This document shows, piece after piece, positions 25,732 to 34,378 of a DNA stretch of 64,000 nt. Every line of letters starts with the position of its first letter. Position 1 is the stretch's first letter. The notes beneath the pieces are model-generated. The model was given only the letters and a program-made list of their open reading frames with translations. It made no database searches and was not told the DNA's origin. The stretch spans positions 1 through 64,000 of the forward strand of contig NZ_JXZC01000002.1 in NCBI RefSeq assembly GCF_000935355.1, given 5' to 3'. The translations under genes were made by a program, and so were the position numbers. Source of the DNA: Rossellomorea aquimaris. GTDB taxonomy: Bacteria; Bacillota; Bacilli; Bacillales; Bacillaceae_B.

Positions 25732-26019
25732 GTTCCAAGGTTCCGGATTATTAGATAAAAAATAATTATTTTTTTATTTTTATCTTTTTTAATAAACCTT
25801 AATCTTAAATTAAATTAGAACCTTGGAACCTAGACTAAATAAATGAACAATAATTACTAATTACCTATTTCAACAAGGGTTCCACTTTAGTTCCGATTCC
25901 ATTAATTAGTTCTAACTCATAATTTTTTTCGTGATTTTTTGCTCAAAGATCTAACTACCTAATATTTAAAGTTATTCCTTGCTTGGAACTAGAAACTATT
26001 TAGGAATAAGTTTGGAACC
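25732..26019. repeat. cluster of GGAAC/GTTCC motifs in an AT-rich gap
   Basis: GTTCC or GGAAC motifs occur at 25732, 25740, 25818, 25826, 25879, 25890, 25985 and 26014, including an inverted pair built on CCAAGGTTC and GAACCTTGG. The surrounding 740-base gap (25459-26199) is strongly AT-rich and holds no other gene. It looks like iterons of a replication origin or a repressor cluster. Confidence 0.5.
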
Positions 26020-26139
26020 TTTTTATACAAATGTAGCGATAATGATTGGAAAAGCCCTCCGAGTGTTTTTATGATGGTATTATTTTACTGTTTTATTGTG
26101 GTAAAATAAATATATGTTACCTAAATATACTATTTTAGT

Positions 26140-26159
26140 AAGTTCTAATTATAGAACTT
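26140..26159. repeat. 20-bp palindrome before the SHOCT gene
   Basis: AAGTTCTA-ATTA-TAGAACTT, perfect 8-base arms, 40 bases before the gene; a candidate operator or weak terminator (T-rich tail). Confidence 0.45.
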
Positions 26160-26199
26160 TTGTTTTTAGGAATTTTAATATATAAGGAGGTTTTATAGG

Positions 26200-26961
26200 A
26201 TGAGCCTATGGAAAAAAATCCTTGGTCAAACTGATTTAAGTCCGGAAGAGTTGGCCAAAAGAGAGAAAGAACAGGCTGAAAAGAAAAAAAGGAAAGAGGA
26301 AGAAGCTAAACGTTTCCAAGAAGAACAGGATAGGAAAAGGGAAGCGAGGCGTATTGAAAAGGAAAGAAGAAAAGCAGAAGAGTTAAAATCTATGGAGCGA
26401 TTCTTTGGGCCATCTCCTGGTATGGGGAAGAAAATCACTTACTCGGCTCATAAAGAGGTGTTTCAGTATGTTGAACGTCATTTATTACGAGAAGATGAAC
26501 AGGTCTTAGGAGTTATTCAAGCTGAGTATGACAAGACAAAGAAAAGGGAAATCAAAGGACTCTTGTTTGCTGCTGAAGAAAAAATGATCTTCGCATTTGT
26601 ACGGGGGAATAACCAATACATCGAAGAATTTGAGTATTCCAAGATGAAGGGGATTTCGCTCGCAAGGGACGGCTTTGCTTCAAAAGAGCTTTTTATTGAT
26701 TATGGGCGCGGAAGAAAGAAGTTTGATGACATTATCGACGATGATACTTTTAAATCATTCTTGAGTGCCGTCAACGGTAAAATCGCAGAATACAGAATCA
26801 AACCAGTTCAGAAAGCAAAAACAAAGCCATCTGCGAAGGCTGCTTCGAGTGAGCAGGGTGAAGATAAATATAAACAACTTGAACGGATTGCTGAACTTAA
26901 AGAAAAAGGGATTTTAACTGAAGAAGAATTCCAGGCTGAGAAAAAGAAAATATTAAATTAA
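26200..26961 (+). CDS. bacterial PH-like and SHOCT domain protein
   Basis: A 253-residue protein: a highly charged N-terminal coiled coil (about 16-65, Lys/Glu rich), a YokE/bPH-like domain (about 80-205; EQVLGVIQAEYD, LLFAAEEKMIFAFV) and a C-terminal SHOCT helix pair (about 225-253; LERIAELKEKGILTEEEFQ). AAGGAGG precedes the start. SHOCT modules mediate oligomerisation or attachment. It is followed 13 bases later by the nuclease gene, so they form a two-gene unit. The function is unknown. Confidence 0.72.
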   Translation: MSLWKKILGQTDLSPEELAKREKEQAEKKKRKEEEAKRFQEEQDRKREARRIEKERRKAEELKSMERFFGPSPGMGKKITYSAHKEVFQYVERHLLREDEQVLGVIQAEYDKTKKREIKGLLFAAEEKMIFAFVRGNNQYIEEFEYSKMKGISLARDGFASKELFIDYGRGRKKFDDIIDDDTFKSFLSAVNGKIAEYRIKPVQKAKTKPSAKAASSEQGEDKYKQLERIAELKEKGILTEEEFQAEKKKILN

Positions 26962-26974
26962 TGAGGTGTAAAGG

Positions 26975-28105
26975 ATGAAAGTATTGCGTTGGATTTTAGC
27001 TATTGTGGCTATTCTATTTACTTTGCTAATGGCGGCCTCCACTCCTCTGGCGTGGTTGGCGCTTGTTGTATTGACTTTTGGGTTGTATCAAAGTGCTCAA
27101 AAAAGAAAAGGGAAAATGACTTTTTCGAAACCAGGATGGTTTATAGCTATTGGGTTGTTGTTACCGATTGTTGGTGTGATCGTAGCCCCATCTGAGACTT
27201 ATGAAACAAATATGAAAGTAGCGAGTGAGCAGACAGAGAAGGAAGAGAAGGAAGAGAAAGAAAAGGAAAAGGCTGAAGCTGAAGCAAAAGCTAAAGCAGA
27301 GGAAAAAGAAAAGGCTGAAAAGAAAGCAGAGGAAGAGAAAAAGTTAGCTGAAGAGAAGGCTAAAAAGCAAGAAGAAGAACAGGCTAAAAAAGAAGCTGCT
27401 GAAAAGAAAAGGCAAAATCTAGTCGGACAATTTGGTTTAGAGGAAGTAATGGTTGCTCGTGCAGTTGATGGCGACACTCTTGAATTAGAAGATGGGAGAA
27501 AAATCAGGCTCGTAGGAGTGAACACGCCGGAATCAACAACGAGAACTGAAGAGTATGGGAAAGAGGCTAGTCAGTATACAGCCACTGAATTGGAAGGCAA
27601 AAAGGTTTGGGTTCAGAAGGATGTATCTGATATAGACCGTTACGATCGATACTTACGAATAGTATGGTTAGACGTTCCTCAAGATGATATGGATGAAGAA
27701 GAAATCCGCACTAAAATGTTTAATGCTCAGTTGGTGTTGAATGGTTATGCCGAACCTTCTACCTACTCACCTGACGTTAAATACAGTGATTTTTTTGTGA
27801 AATTTGCTCGTGAGGCAAGGGAAGATAATACAGGGCTTTGGGCGTTTGGTGAAAACGGAACAACCAAAGGGGATTTGGATCCTAAAGAGGAAAAGAAAAC
27901 CACAACAGCTTCCACCAATAGTTCGAGCTCAAGTTCAACTACGCCTGCTGAGCCAGAAGCAGCACCTGCTGCAACCGCTCAACCGGAGTACTTCCAAAAC
28001 TGTACAGAACTTAGAAAGAAATATCCAAACGGGGTAGCATCTGATCACCCAGCATATGCTTCTAAGCACGACCGAGATAAAGATAACTACGCGTGTGAAA
28101 GGTAA
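26975..28105 (+). CDS. membrane-anchored SNase-like nuclease with Excalibur domain
   Basis: A 376-residue protein: two membrane segments (about 4-36 and 55-72), a long Lys/Glu/Ala coiled coil (about 85-145), a thermonuclease domain (about 150-290; ARAVDGDTLELEDGRKIRLVG, VNTPES, DRYDRYLRIVW) and a C-terminal Excalibur calcium-binding domain (about 338-376; FQNCTELRKKYPNGV, DRDKDNYACE). The active-site Asp, Arg and Glu pattern of micrococcal nuclease is present. It is probably surface-located and degrades nucleic acid; a YncB/YhcR-like role is possible. Confidence 0.85.
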   Translation: MKVLRWILAIVAILFTLLMAASTPLAWLALVVLTFGLYQSAQKRKGKMTFSKPGWFIAIGLLLPIVGVIVAPSETYETNMKVASEQTEKEEKEEKEKEKAEAEAKAKAEEKEKAEKKAEEEKKLAEEKAKKQEEEQAKKEAAEKKRQNLVGQFGLEEVMVARAVDGDTLELEDGRKIRLVGVNTPESTTRTEEYGKEASQYTATELEGKKVWVQKDVSDIDRYDRYLRIVWLDVPQDDMDEEEIRTKMFNAQLVLNGYAEPSTYSPDVKYSDFFVKFAREAREDNTGLWAFGENGTTKGDLDPKEEKKTTTASTNSSSSSSTTPAEPEAAPAATAQPEYFQNCTELRKKYPNGVASDHPAYASKHDRDKDNYACER

Positions 28106-28109
28106 CATT

Positions 28110-28167
28110 AAGAGACCCTTTCTCAATATTTCTAAGGGGTTCCGTTCAGGGAGAGAAAATAGCAAAT
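28110..28167 (+). repeat. 58-bp inverted repeat, copy A, left of CBASS
   Basis: Matches the minus strand of 31215-31272 at about 47 of 58 positions without gaps, including two 14-base exact blocks. It lies just after the nuclease stop. Confidence 0.75.
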
Positions 28168-28204
28168 AGCATTATGAATAGCAGGCTAATTTAAGAAATT
28201 AAAT

Positions 28205-28242
28205 AGAAAGCTCTGAGTCTAGAAAAGGACTCAGAGCTTTCT
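28205..28242. terminator. terminator between nuclease and CD-NTase genes
   Basis: Perfect 15-base arms (28205-28219 with 28228-28242) around an eight-base loop, placed between convergent genes; the minus-strand tail is T-rich. Confidence 0.82.
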
Positions 28243-28315
28243 ATATTCAAAACATTAAGTTCATTTTGCTATTCCCTCGCTAAAAACGAACCAGAAATTT
28301 TTAACCTGCATTTTT

Positions 28316-29593
28316 CTATCTTATATTTACCGGTACTACTTTCTGGGCTACTACCCTTCCTCCTTCATACACTTTGCAAGTCATCGTATGATTCCCTCTA
28401 TATTTGGTGTGTTCAACTACTGTTCGACCTTCTTTTTTATGGTAGAGATCACCTTCCGCTTCATCCCCATAATTGTGAACAATCCACTCCACTTTAGTAT
28501 AAGGAACGAGCGGGTCTACCTGGAAGTATATACTACAACCCTTTGGCAACCTACCTTCAAACTCCTCTAAAGAATAAGAATCACCTGTTCCCATATTCAC
28601 CAATGCAGTTAATCGTAATAATTCCTCATTTCTGGCTTCCAACATAGCATTTTCAGAAAATGATTTTTGAATATCCTCTCCCCAGAATTTATGATTAAAG
28701 AAGTTCTTCCAGGCATTCATTGCATCATCTTCAGTGCAAATATCATCAAATAAAACTGCTAGTTTTTCAATACCATTGCTAAGCCGTGTACAAAGATTTT
28801 TGACCTTCTGCTCATCTTTCTTGTTATAAAGAATTGATTGGCCGGTTACAGGGTTGAGAATTTCTTTGTTATAATCCAATCTTTCTTTTATTGACTTGAT
28901 TGTTTCATAGAACATTTCATCAAGCCGGTCCCTAATTTGAATTCGCTCTGCCACCAATATTGATTGCACTAGGCCTCCAGGCATTAGCCATCCGGGATTT
29001 GATTTGCAGAACATTTTCAGCAACCTAACTACTCTTCTAATATTTTTATCTGAAGCATCATTAACCTCTTTGAACCAATTATTGATGGCCTTGGGATCCC
29101 TGCTTCTCCATTCGCTACCACAATGCTCATACTCAAAATTTCTATCATAAAAATTCATTGTTCTTCTGTAAATGGCAAAGTCTATATGATAACCAGAAGC
29201 ATATTCTAAAGTGACAGCATTCGTTTTTGCTTTAGGAGATGCCTTAAATTGCTTACACTTCCTTTGTAATGCGTCTTCTATGATAGATTTAACTTTCTTG
29301 GTGTCATCTGGAATATTACTTGAATTAAACACCACGGCCACATCAATGTCATACTCCTTCTTATCGTGCTGTGTTACGGTCCTCATCGCAACGCTGCCCT
29401 GCTCGATAACATCCATTATCTTATACTCTGTATCATTTTCATCGTTATATTCCGACAGACCCTCTTTCAGCCGGTCAATGTTTTTTCTTTTTTTCTCTCT
29501 AAGCGAATTGATTTCTTGATCAGACAATTTTACGCAGTCGGTGTAAAATGAAGTAAATTTCTTTTCTAAATCAAACATTGTCAGTAAGCTCAT
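28316..29593 (-). CDS. cdnA: CBASS CD-NTase with AGS-C sensor domain
   Basis: A 425-residue cGAS/DncV-like nucleotidyltransferase. The polymerase-beta core has QGSVAMRT (G66-S67), DIDVAVVF (D82, D84) and a third acidic residue in YHIDFAIY (D138). The C-terminal 85 residues, LEEFEGRLPKGCSIYFQVD onward, match the adenylyl/guanylyl-SMODS C-terminal sensor domain. By family knowledge it makes a cyclic oligonucleotide upon phage infection. Start ATG is five bases after GGGGGGAT, and the gene begins inside the effector gene (23-bp overlap). The specific nucleotide product is unknown. Confidence 0.88.
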   Translation of the reverse strand: MSLLTMFDLEKKFTSFYTDCVKLSDQEINSLREKKRKNIDRLKEGLSEYNDENDTEYKIMDVIEQGSVAMRTVTQHDKKEYDIDVAVVFNSSNIPDDTKKVKSIIEDALQRKCKQFKASPKAKTNAVTLEYASGYHIDFAIYRRTMNFYDRNFEYEHCGSEWRSRDPKAINNWFKEVNDASDKNIRRVVRLLKMFCKSNPGWLMPGGLVQSILVAERIQIRDRLDEMFYETIKSIKERLDYNKEILNPVTGQSILYNKKDEQKVKNLCTRLSNGIEKLAVLFDDICTEDDAMNAWKNFFNHKFWGEDIQKSFSENAMLEARNEELLRLTALVNMGTGDSYSLEEFEGRLPKGCSIYFQVDPLVPYTKVEWIVHNYGDEAEGDLYHKKEGRTVVEHTKYRGNHTMTCKVYEGGRVVAQKVVPVNIR

Positions 29594-30680
29594 TTTCTAT
29601 CCCCCCATTAAAACACTGGATATATCTAGTCCCTTGGTTATTAAAAGAAATTCCCCAGTTGTAGCAAGGGCCTGTAGAAACTGAATTATTAACATAGTTG
29701 TAATTTATGATTTCAACCATATAGGTATCTGTTGTCAGGATCTTCCCGATTTCAAAAACCAAACTACTTTGACACGACAACAACAAATGAATCTTTTTTA
29801 TGCTCGAATAACCGCTCAGCTCTACGAATAAATCAAAGATGAGTTTTTTATAATCGTGCAGCTGGTCTTCATACATAATCGAGTTCTGTTTAGGGGTTTC
29901 AATCGATACATCAATAAAAGGAGCATTAAATTGCTGAACTTGCTCCTCCTGAATCTGAATTGTCGTACTAACACCCACTACTACTTCTTCTGCATCTTCA
30001 AGATTCAAAGTACCCAAAGGATGGCTTAGTTGTAAGTCCGGATATGTCCTTTTCGATGAAAAAAAGTTTTTCTTCGATTTATCCAACTTCATATATTTCC
30101 TGTCAAGTTTGTGATACTCAAAGAATTCAACAGTTGGAGCACCTTGATCACAGTACCCCGCAAACATTGTGAGTGGGATAGGTGCAGTTCCGGTGTATCC
30201 CTTTTTCACATCCTTATTTTCCGAATAAAATGACTTCATTTTTATTTCTATCATATTAGTTGCCTCTTCATATCGCTCTAAGTTCATTTTTCTTGCATAT
30301 ATACCTAAATCCACTTCCCTCTCCTTGAACTCAAAACGATTTAAACCAACATCTTTCCTGTGTTCTTCTATCCTTCTTTCTTTCATTCCAAGTAAATTAA
30401 GAATGCTAAGTTTATTCTTGGTGTACATCCACATCCAGATGCCAATTCCAATAATGATAAATCCAGTTACCAACTGTACGATATTATTTGTTGCTTCATC
30501 GCCTGATAACAAAGCAAAAGCTTTATCTGAAAAAGTCCCGAAGGACTCTGTTACCAGTGCTAATCCCGTTGTTACAAAATTTACTGAAAAACCAGTTTCT
30601 ATCTGTTTGTTTATAGTTTTAACAACAAGAAATATGAATCCTATGATACCTATTATTATTGATAGAAGTAACCAGCTCAT
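29571..30680 (-). CDS. CBASS effector: two transmembrane helices plus SAVED domain
   Basis: A 369-residue protein with membrane helices at about 3-21 and 67-87, a charged linker, and a C-terminal SAVED sensor domain (about 180-365). SAVED hallmarks are the strand IKKIHLLLSCQSSLVFEIGK (small residue loop then helix) followed by YMVEIINYNY and a closing aromatic strand. This matches the TM-SAVED class of CBASS effectors (Cap14-like), thought to disrupt the membrane after binding the signal. It is first in a two-gene operon with the CD-NTase. Confidence 0.82.
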   Translation of the reverse strand: MSWLLLSIIIGIIGFIFLVVKTINKQIETGFSVNFVTTGLALVTESFGTFSDKAFALLSGDEATNNIVQLVTGFIIIGIGIWMWMYTKNKLSILNLLGMKERRIEEHRKDVGLNRFEFKEREVDLGIYARKMNLERYEEATNMIEIKMKSFYSENKDVKKGYTGTAPIPLTMFAGYCDQGAPTVEFFEYHKLDRKYMKLDKSKKNFFSSKRTYPDLQLSHPLGTLNLEDAEEVVVGVSTTIQIQEEQVQQFNAPFIDVSIETPKQNSIMYEDQLHDYKKLIFDLFVELSGYSSIKKIHLLLSCQSSLVFEIGKILTTDTYMVEIINYNYVNNSVSTGPCYNWGISFNNQGTRYIQCFNGGIENELTDNV

Positions 30681-30951
30681 TTTTCTTCAACCTTTCAAAT
30701 ATAGTATTCTATTGCAAAACCATTGGAAAAATTACAATATGATTATATATTCTACCATATAGTTTATAGCAGTTCACCCATATACTTCCATATGAGCGAT
30801 GTTGATGCCGGCAAGCTTCTTCCCCTCTTGGTTTCTTTGATCGGTTTTAGGGAAGAACTTAACTCTCGAAAAACAAATGGAACCATATCCTTGTTAAAAA
30901 CAACAATCTTTGTGAAAACAGCCTATAGTTAGGAGGTGTATATTCTGCGAA

Positions 30952-31119
30952 ATGATTTTCACTTCAAATCCTTACTTTAGGTGCTATTGGAATATTGATG
31001 GCGGTAATAGAATTATAAGCTCTTCTGCAAATTGGACCCCAGCAAACAACATTTACATCACATTTTTTATTGAAACAGTATCTTCCATTAGCGGGAGCTT
31101 TAATGGAACAAGAAGATAA
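30952..31119 (+). CDS. possible small protein upstream of CBASS
   Basis: A 55-residue reading frame beginning MIFTSNPYFRCYWNIDGG and ending SGSFNGTRR, rich in aromatic and Asn/Ser residues. AGGAGG is present but 15 bases from the ATG, which is long. It is divergent from the CBASS operon and followed by a strong terminator, which favours a real transcript. No family recognised; it could also be a remnant or the source of a small RNA. Confidence 0.35.
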   Translation: MIFTSNPYFRCYWNIDGGNRIISSSANWTPANNIYITFFIETVSSISGSFNGTRR

Positions 31120-31134
31120 TATAGACATAAAAAA

Positions 31135-31162
31135 CCAGAGTCTGTAGCTCTGGGTTTTTTAC
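31135..31162. terminator. bidirectional terminator
   Basis: CCAGAG / CTCTGG (31135-31140, 31148-31153) with A6 before and T6 after. Confidence 0.78.
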
Positions 31163-31214
31163 TGATAAATATGGTGTTATTTACGTTACTTTTTCTGCTG
31201 CTAATTTGGGTGTG

Positions 31215-31272
31215 ATTTAAGATTTTCCCTCCGTTAACGGAACCCCTTACAATATTTCAGAAAGGGTCTCTT
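31215..31272 (-). repeat. 58-bp inverted repeat, copy B, right of CBASS
   Basis: Inverted counterpart of 28110-28167, so that the repeats enclose the CBASS operon and the small frame. The remainder of the gap 31163-31493 holds no recognisable gene. Confidence 0.75.
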
Positions 31273-31493
31273 TTCATTTTGGATAGGATGCGGAGCTGCT
31301 GTTTGAAGTACAATTCCTAATCTTAACCGTGCATTTAGGGGAATGGACAGGTAGATATATCCGTTTTCAATGTTGATCGGAAGTCTTGTTATAGATAGAT
31401 TTATTTTCTTGAGGGGAGCGAATTACAAAATACCGCGAGGCTTATGAAAGTTTGATATAAATTTAAACAGATAATAAAAGCTTCAAATACTGA

Positions 31494-32816
31494 CTAATAT
31501 TTCAACCTTACCCCAAAGATTGCTTGAAAACTGGTTCCATCCGTAAGCTTTTTTTTCTTTTTATAATACCCTTTGTTTGAAAGCTCTTTATAAAATTTTA
31601 TCTTAGAGATTTTATCAATCTTTGAATTTGATCGATAGTTATTAAAATAATAAAATAAATCATCTCCTTTAGTGTATAAACTGTTATTTTCTAAATCACA
31701 TTCGCATTTTTCAATCAAAAATTGTTGTATAATATCGCTCTCCTCAAACCAATTATTTACGGCGCTTTCCATTTGAGATGTTGTGCTAAACCATTTGTTT
31801 TTATTTAAACGTTTTATACCTTCTATGGCTCTATTAAATAGACCTGATATTTCCTCTTTATTATTTAAATCATTTATAATATCCGCTTTTTGCTTTTCTA
31901 ATTTTATCTTATTTGTAATAGGTAATATTAATGTTCTCCGTTTCATTCCATCTGATGTATCTGTTAAAGTTGGTAAACTATTCATAGAGAATGTGATTTT
32001 CGCATAATTTTTAAAAGTTATGGGATTTAGATATTTTCTATTAGCTGTTACTAAGTCATCGCCAGTCAGATTCTTTAGTAGTCCTGGTTTGTCCATATAT
32101 TTCGGATCAATATCAGCGCATAAATTTGACGATTTTGTATGCAATTCTGCTATTGAAAACTTATCATTCATTAATGTTTCTAAAGAAACACTAGAAACAT
32201 TATCCCCTCCCACGAAAATAGTTAATAATTCAATAAGTTTGGATTTACCGGCACCCCCTACCCCATTTATTAGTAAAAAGCATTGAGGCCAATAGGCTCT
32301 TACTAGTTGAAAACCAAACCATTCATATATAAAATCCAGGTGCTCCTTTCCTACTACTTGCATAAGAAACTTCTCTATTTGCGGGCATTCTGAATTAGGG
32401 TCAAACACTATATTAATGTGCTTTGTTTGAATATAATCATTAGAATTGTAAGAAGGGGTAAAATTATTTGTTTGAAGGTTATAAGTTCCGTTTTGAATTG
32501 CTATAAGGAAGGGATTAGAGTTTTCAAAAGGGTCAAAATGTTCATTATTATGATATTTATTTTCTAAATGGAAAAGAACCTCTTTAACTATGGACTTATT
32601 TGAATACTTACCTAGTTTATTTACAATATAAGTTTGAAGATACTGATGGGCGTTATCTCTCCATATACCTAAATTACTATCAAAGTATTTATAGTGTTTG
32701 TTATTTTTAAATAATTTTACTTCACTGGCTATTTCCTCCGCCAATATTACGTGTTTGATCTTAGGTCTTCCATTATCCGAAAAGGATAACCAGCTACTAT
32801 TTTTACTTATTTCCAA
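31494..32816 (-). CDS. phage/plasmid primase-helicase (D5/P4 family)
   Basis: A 440-residue superfamily 3 helicase; TTG start six bases after GAGGG. A D5_N-like region (about 90-165; AIQNGTYNLQTNNF, YEWFGFQLVRAYWPQ) is followed by the Walker A LLINGVGGAGKSKLIELL (about 182-199), Walker B region LCADIDPKYMD, and motif C TFSMNSLP. The C-terminal primase-associated wing is present. The typical archaeo-eukaryotic primase domain at the N-terminus is short or missing, so it may act only as helicase. Probably replicates the excised element. Confidence 0.85.
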   Translation of the reverse strand: MEISKNSSWLSFSDNGRPKIKHVILAEEIASEVKLFKNNKHYKYFDSNLGIWRDNAHQYLQTYIVNKLGKYSNKSIVKEVLFHLENKYHNNEHFDPFENSNPFLIAIQNGTYNLQTNNFTPSYNSNDYIQTKHINIVFDPNSECPQIEKFLMQVVGKEHLDFIYEWFGFQLVRAYWPQCFLLINGVGGAGKSKLIELLTIFVGGDNVSSVSLETLMNDKFSIAELHTKSSNLCADIDPKYMDKPGLLKNLTGDDLVTANRKYLNPITFKNYAKITFSMNSLPTLTDTSDGMKRRTLILPITNKIKLEKQKADIINDLNNKEEISGLFNRAIEGIKRLNKNKWFSTTSQMESAVNNWFEESDIIQQFLIEKCECDLENNSLYTKGDDLFYYFNNYRSNSKIDKISKIKFYKELSNKGYYKKKKKLTDGTSFQAIFGVRLKY

Positions 32817-32961
32817 TGTGTTCCCTCACTTTATATCAGTATTTAGTTAAAAGAATGTTAAAAGAATCTTTAAAATATATACTAATTAACACCTCTTCTC
32901 TGATATATTTCTTAAAAACTTTTAATTCCCTTGTTTAATACTACAAACTTTCATCTTAATT

Positions 32962-34161
32962 CTACTTTTTCAAATACTCTTGTACTTCTTTAAAAGAAGT
33001 GTAATAAGATAATATAACATCATTTCTGAAATGACCTAGATCGATAGATGTAAAAAATATTGCATACTCCTCCCTATTTAGATCTCGTTTTCTGTTTCGA
33101 TTCTTATTAATCCGAAATCGCAAACTATCCAATTTTTCTTTTATTTTGTTGTTTTCAGCGATTTTTGCTCGTACATAGTTATCTATACTTTGTTTAGTTG
33201 AAAACCTTTCATAATATTCACCAGCCCTTGTTAACGCAAATGATTTTCTAAACGAATGAGGGGTAAACTTTCTATTAACTAAAATTTCTTTATAATTTCC
33301 TTCATTATTTTTCACCCTCACCAGTTCAGATCGATCCAAATGCTTAGCTGCATTTCTAATTAACTTTTCTATTTCTTTTGCTGTCTGTCGCATTGACTTA
33401 AAAGTACCATCCCTTTTTTTACTTACAAATAACCTTTCTTCATCCTTCTTTCCTTCTGTAATATTTTTGAGGTACTCTTTTGTTTCATCAGATATTTCTA
33501 TTGTTCTTGATAGTCCTCCTTTATCTTTCCAAAAGGTCAACTTATTGTCGTCTATTGAAATGTTTTTTTTCTTCAGCCTTAACACACTATTAATTCTACC
33601 TCCAGTCCTATACATAACTTCAGCAACTGTTAATGTCATTTCTCTATTAATTGTTTGATGTCCAATAGTTTTCAGTTCACTTAGTACAGATTTACATTCT
33701 TCTGGAGTCGCTCTAAGAGTTTGTGAAGTTTTGGAAATTCTTTTTATATTCTGTTCTTTTACTATATCCCTAAATTTCGAGGGATCTCCCAATGAAAATT
33801 TTCTTTTAAATACATTAGTTTGTTCAATTCCGTGATTTAAAGCTACAAGTGCTGAAATTGACTTTTTTAAGGAGTAAGCAGAATATCTTTGCTTATGTAC
33901 AGAATTAATTTTTTCATAAAAAATCGACTCTATCATATAGCCTTTAATTTTAGTTACGTCACTAACTCCATATTCACTATATACCTTTCGTAATATTGAA
34001 TATACTTCATCCCTATAAGTATCGAGTGTAGTTTCACTCCAGGAACCTTTGTCCCTACTTTTTAAGGTAATCTTATTTCGATACATTTTTTGAAATACAT
34101 TATCAACTTTTTTTAAAGATGCTTCTAGTTTCCTACTCAAACTCACCACCCCCATCGGCAA
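32962..34161 (-). CDS. second tyrosine recombinase
   Basis: Up to 399 residues; the start is uncertain because the first TTG lacks a ribosome binding site, and GGGGGTGG inside the frame suggests a start near 34140. Catalytic residues: Arg in YRTGGRINSVLRLK, His-Arg in FTPHSFRKSFAL, His in IDLGHFRND and a tyrosine in LSYYTSF. It differs from the int gene and lies next to a run of hairpins (34183 onward). Possible roles: inversion, dimer resolution, or integration of another module. Confidence 0.78.
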   Translation of the reverse strand: MPMGVVSLSRKLEASLKKVDNVFQKMYRNKITLKSRDKGSWSETTLDTYRDEVYSILRKVYSEYGVSDVTKIKGYMIESIFYEKINSVHKQRYSAYSLKKSISALVALNHGIEQTNVFKRKFSLGDPSKFRDIVKEQNIKRISKTSQTLRATPEECKSVLSELKTIGHQTINREMTLTVAEVMYRTGGRINSVLRLKKKNISIDDNKLTFWKDKGGLSRTIEISDETKEYLKNITEGKKDEERLFVSKKRDGTFKSMRQTAKEIEKLIRNAAKHLDRSELVRVKNNEGNYKEILVNRKFTPHSFRKSFALTRAGEYYERFSTKQSIDNYVRAKIAENNKIKEKLDSLRFRINKNRNRKRDLNREEYAIFFTSIDLGHFRNDVILSYYTSFKEVQEYLKK

Positions 34162-34182
34162 TATATACTAAACGTGAATTGT

Positions 34183-34354
34183 AGTCTTACTAAGGTTCTG
34201 GTCCGCCTATTCCCCATTCAGAATCCCTGGGGAATGCGGCGACCCAGAACCTAAGTAAGACTATATTTTGAGTCAACTTGCGTTGGACTCAAAAAACACC
34301 AGTTTTCAACAACTGGTTATGTCTCAATTTTCCACAAAAATTTGAAACATAACC
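34183..34354. other. array of four adjacent hairpins
   Basis: H1 34183-34263: near-perfect arms of about 34 bases (outer TAGTCTTACT / AGTAAGACTA, inner ATTCCCC / GGGGAAT). H2 34266-34294: TTTTGAGTC / GACTCAAAA with a bulged AAC/GTT extension. H3 34298-34317: ACCAGTT / AACTGGT. H4 34315-34354: GGTTATGT / ACATAACC with further pairs. H3 and H4 share three bases and cannot both fully form. The array starts about 20 bases upstream of the second recombinase frame. It is more GC-rich than its surroundings and not coding. Confidence 0.8.
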
Positions 34355-34378
34355 GTTGTTCTCCCTGTCCCCATCTTG

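Noticed and set aside
28316-30680. Type II or III CBASS with Cap2/Cap3 or HORMA/TRIP13 genes
   Set aside because: No E1/E2, JAB, HORMA or Pch2-like gene is seen on either side; neighbours are a nuclease gene and the primase-helicase gene.
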